A stretch of DNA of 16,154 nt from DATBWZ01 sp036514535 (lineage in GTDB: Bacteria; JAMCPX01; DATBWZ01): positions 1-16,154 of the forward strand of contig DATBWZ010000093.1 of assembly GCA_036514535.1 (NCBI GenBank), given 5' to 3'. The position numbers and the translations under genes were made by a program. The notes under the pieces were generated by a model that was not told where the DNA came from, did not search any database, and worked only from the letters and a program-made list of their open reading frames with translations. Positions 14,289 through 16,154 of this stretch are shown here, piece by piece; position 1 is the first letter of the stretch; every line of letters starts with the position of its first letter.

Positions 14289-15222
14289 AAAATTTCTGGC
14301 GGCGATTCTGCTTTTCCTGCTGTTCAGTGGCGTTGCTCTCCCTCGGGCATTGATCGATTCCGTTGTGGCAAGTGTAAATGGAACTCCGATAACATTGAGC
14401 GAGCTCAAAACAGCAATGAAGTCCATACTTGAAAAAAATAACTGGAAAGCGCTTAAGGCTGAGGATAAGAACTCGCTGCTTGACGAAATTATATCCAGAA
14501 GGCTGCTATATCTTGAATGCAACAGGATCGGGATTAATGTAACTAACGAAGAGATAGAAAAATCTGTCAACGAAGTTTCGTCGGTAAATTCAATGACCAG
14601 GGAAGAATTAAAGGATACGTTGAAAAAAAAGGGAATATACTGGAAAGAATATCAGCAGGAGATACGGTTCCGTATTCTTAAAGAAAAAGTCCTTCAGAGC
14701 ATTATATTCCCCAGGATTGGAGAAAGAAGGGAGGCGCTTGAGCAGTTTTATTTGCAGAATAAAGATAAGTTTAAAACGGCGGAATCTCTGCATCTTTTGC
14801 ATGCTGTCATACCTGTCCCGCAATTTGGCGAATCACAGGCCGCACAGAAAGCAGGGAAAATATACAAAGCAGTGAAAGCAGGCGAAGGATTGTCTGATGC
14901 ATACAGAAGAAATATCGGCGCGCCTCTGGACAGCAGTACTGCTGATCTGGGCTTTGTTTACAAGGAGGAATTGCTTCCGGAATTGGAAAAAGCTGTTTTT
15001 AACCTGCCCGCCGGAAGGATCACTCAACCTTTAAGAGCCAAGGGAGGATATCATTTATTTTTTGTGCTTGAAAGAAGATCTTCAGCGATAAAAAGTTTTG
15101 ACGATGCAATGCCGGAAATAAAAGAATTATATTTTAAAGAAAAATCAGAGGAGCTTTACGAAGAGTGGCTGGAAGGACTGAAGGGAAAATATGTAATTAA
15201 AAAAATAGAAGAGCAACTATAA
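14272..15222 (+). CDS. surA: SurA-type periplasmic peptidyl-prolyl isomerase/chaperone
   Basis: Predicted periplasmic chaperone-isomerase of 316 residues that escorts outer-membrane proteins. Residues 1-26 form a cleavable-type signal peptide (KIKDRK, hydrophobic 9-19, no lipobox Cys). The SurA-N region starts with SVVASVNGTPITLSEL (30-45) and runs to about 165. One parvulin domain follows (about 170-268). LHLLHAVIPVP (173-183) lines up with the LNLSHILIPLP strand of the E. coli SurA P1 domain, giving His177 as the first active-site His; the second is His261 in GGYHLFFV. E. coli SurA has two parvulin domains, so this is a shorter one-domain form. The ATG overlaps the preceding gene by 17 bp. 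pdxA follows after 14 bp, as in the surA-pdxA order of E. coli, which supports the name. Confidence 0.85.
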   Translation: MKIKDRKFLAAILLFLLFSGVALPRALIDSVVASVNGTPITLSELKTAMKSILEKNNWKALKAEDKNSLLDEIISRRLLYLECNRIGINVTNEEIEKSVNEVSSVNSMTREELKDTLKKKGIYWKEYQQEIRFRILKEKVLQSIIFPRIGERREALEQFYLQNKDKFKTAESLHLLHAVIPVPQFGESQAAQKAGKIYKAVKAGEGLSDAYRRNIGAPLDSSTADLGFVYKEELLPELEKAVFNLPAGRITQPLRAKGGYHLFFVLERRSSAIKSFDDAMPEIKELYFKEKSEELYEEWLEGLKGKYVIKKIEEQL

Positions 15223-15236
15223 GGAAGGAGGGACAA

Positions 15237-16154
15237 ATGGAATTACCAATTATCGGAATAACAATGGGCGATCCCACAGGCGTGGGCCCTGAAGTGATTA
15301 TAAAGGCGCTTAAAAATCCAAAGGTCCGGAGTACTGTGAGGTGCGTGATACTTGGGGATAAGAATGTAATTGTAAAACACTCAAAGATGTTTAAGATATC
15401 CTTGCCCCTTGTTGATGTGACCGAACACAGTATTAACTCGTTTACTAACAAGAATATAGGTATGCTTAAGGTCTCAAACCTTGATCCCGACAGACTGCAG
15501 TTTGGCAGGCCAGACAAAATATGCGGGAAAGCAATGGTGAATTACCTTAAAACCGGTGCGGATCTTGCAACAAGGGGGTTAATTGATGGAATGGTTACTT
15601 CGCCTATTAATAAAGAAATTATAAATGAGGCAGGCATCCAGTATCCCGGACAGACAGAGCTGCTTGCTGATTTAACGCATACGGAAGATTATGCGATGAT
15701 GCTTGCCGGTGAAAAAGTCAAGGTTGCGCTTGTTACGACGCATTGTCCTTTGAGAGAGGTGAATATGCTGATTACACCAGGAAGGGTTTTAAAAACCATA
15801 AAACTGTTTAATACAACCCTTATTCAATATTTTGGAATCAATGAGCCGAGAATTGCTGTGGCTGCACTTAATCCCCATGCCGGAGAAGGAGGACTTTTCG
15901 GACTGGAGGAGAAGGAACTGATCCAGCCCGCAATCAAAAGGGCCCAGACCCTTAAGCTGAATGTTGATGGTCCGTTTCCTTCTGATACACTGTTCCACTT
16001 TGTGTTAGAGAATAAATTTGACGGAGTCGTATGCATGTATCATGATCAGGGGCTGATTCCGCTTAAGATGCATCATTTTTCTGATGCTGTAAACATTACG
16101 CTCGGCTTGCCGATTGTGAGGACTTCTGCTGATCACGGGACAGCGTACGATATT
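15237..16154 (+). CDS. pdxA: 4-hydroxythreonine-4-phosphate dehydrogenase, 3' end beyond the window
   Basis: Cytoplasmic enzyme of the deoxyxylulose-5-phosphate-dependent vitamin B6 pathway. It oxidises 4-phosphohydroxy-threonine with NAD(P), giving the 3-amino-acetone phosphate that PdxJ uses. The reading frame is open from ATG 15237 through the last base, giving 306 residues; family members are about 330, so roughly 25 are missing beyond the edge. Motifs seen are GDPTGVGPE (11-19), TSPINKE (121-127), GQTELL (138-143) and the metal ligands His169, His214 (NPHAGEGG) and His269 (YHDQGLIPLK), spaced exactly as E. coli His166/211/266. TSADHGTAYDI closes the visible part. A strong AAGGAGGG (15225-15232) precedes the ATG. 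It is the seventh gene of the operon starting at gpsA. Confidence 0.96.
   Translation, partial: MELPIIGITMGDPTGVGPEVIIKALKNPKVRSTVRCVILGDKNVIVKHSKMFKISLPLVDVTEHSINSFTNKNIGMLKVSNLDPDRLQFGRPDKICGKAMVNYLKTGADLATRGLIDGMVTSPINKEIINEAGIQYPGQTELLADLTHTEDYAMMLAGEKVKVALVTTHCPLREVNMLITPGRVLKTIKLFNTTLIQYFGINEPRIAVAALNPHAGEGGLFGLEEKELIQPAIKRAQTLKLNVDGPFPSDTLFHFVLENKFDGVVCMYHDQGLIPLKMHHFSDAVNITLGLPIVRTSADHGTAYDI

Noticed and set aside
1..16154. CRISPR array, tRNA/rRNA, transposase, integrase or toxin-antitoxin and defence genes
   Set aside because: I looked for regularly spaced repeats, structural RNA signatures and the usual catalytic motifs and saw none. The window is almost fully occupied by the genes listed.

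Overview
This window looks like a stretch of chromosome from a Gram-negative, probably anaerobic bacterium. The evidence is outer-membrane biogenesis factors of SurA type, lipoproteins, and a UbiD-UbiA-UbiX quinone set whose UbiA resembles the menaquinone (futalosine-route, MqnP-like) branch. Base composition is moderate, with AT-rich intergenic gaps. From memory of similar gene sets I would guess Nitrospirota or a deltaproteobacterial lineage; that is inference, as no rRNA or other marker is present.

Layout. (1) Positions 15-2967, minus strand: a compact ubiD-ubiA-ubiX operon with a 4-bp stop/start overlap between ubiA and ubiX. It supplies quinone-ring prenylation, UbiD-type decarboxylation and the prenyl-FMN cofactor that UbiD needs. 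(2) 2968-3272: a divergent promoter region. On the plus strand it has a good TTGACA promoter, a possible 44-residue basic small protein and a weak hairpin/T-run. (3) 3273-6037, plus strand: a predicted lipid-anchored thermolysin/fungalysin-like metallopeptidase, followed by a divergent Lgt (prolipoprotein diacylglyceryl transferase) relative that lacks the usual HGG histidine. (4) 6055-6156: a cluster of short perfect inverted repeats between convergent genes. (5) 6138-6341, minus strand: a dodecin-family protein lacking the flavin-stacking tryptophan, with its own good promoter. (6) 6510 to the right edge, plus strand: a tightly packed probable operon gpsA - unknown 489-residue protein - mfd - two parvulin-type lipoproteins - surA-like - pdxA (cut by the window end). 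Spacings are overlaps or gaps of under 25 bp.

How the genes work together. The left operon belongs to respiratory quinone synthesis. The right operon joins phospholipid precursor supply (GpsA), transcription-coupled repair (Mfd), periplasmic protein folding (three parvulin-like proteins) and vitamin B6 synthesis (PdxA). The surA-pdxA adjacency is also known from E. coli. The middle part, 3073-6037, is the most accessory-looking piece.

Most ordinary genes here belong to well-known families. The points I find worth a second look are the peptidase plus Lgt-paralogue pair and its leader region, the dodecin without its flavin-binding residues, the stepwise loss of catalytic histidines across the three parvulin paralogues, a (TC)7 tract in a lipoprotein signal peptide, and the unrecognised protein translationally coupled to gpsA. 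I do not see a clear new multi-gene system such as a defence island, CRISPR array, mobile element or biosynthetic cluster.
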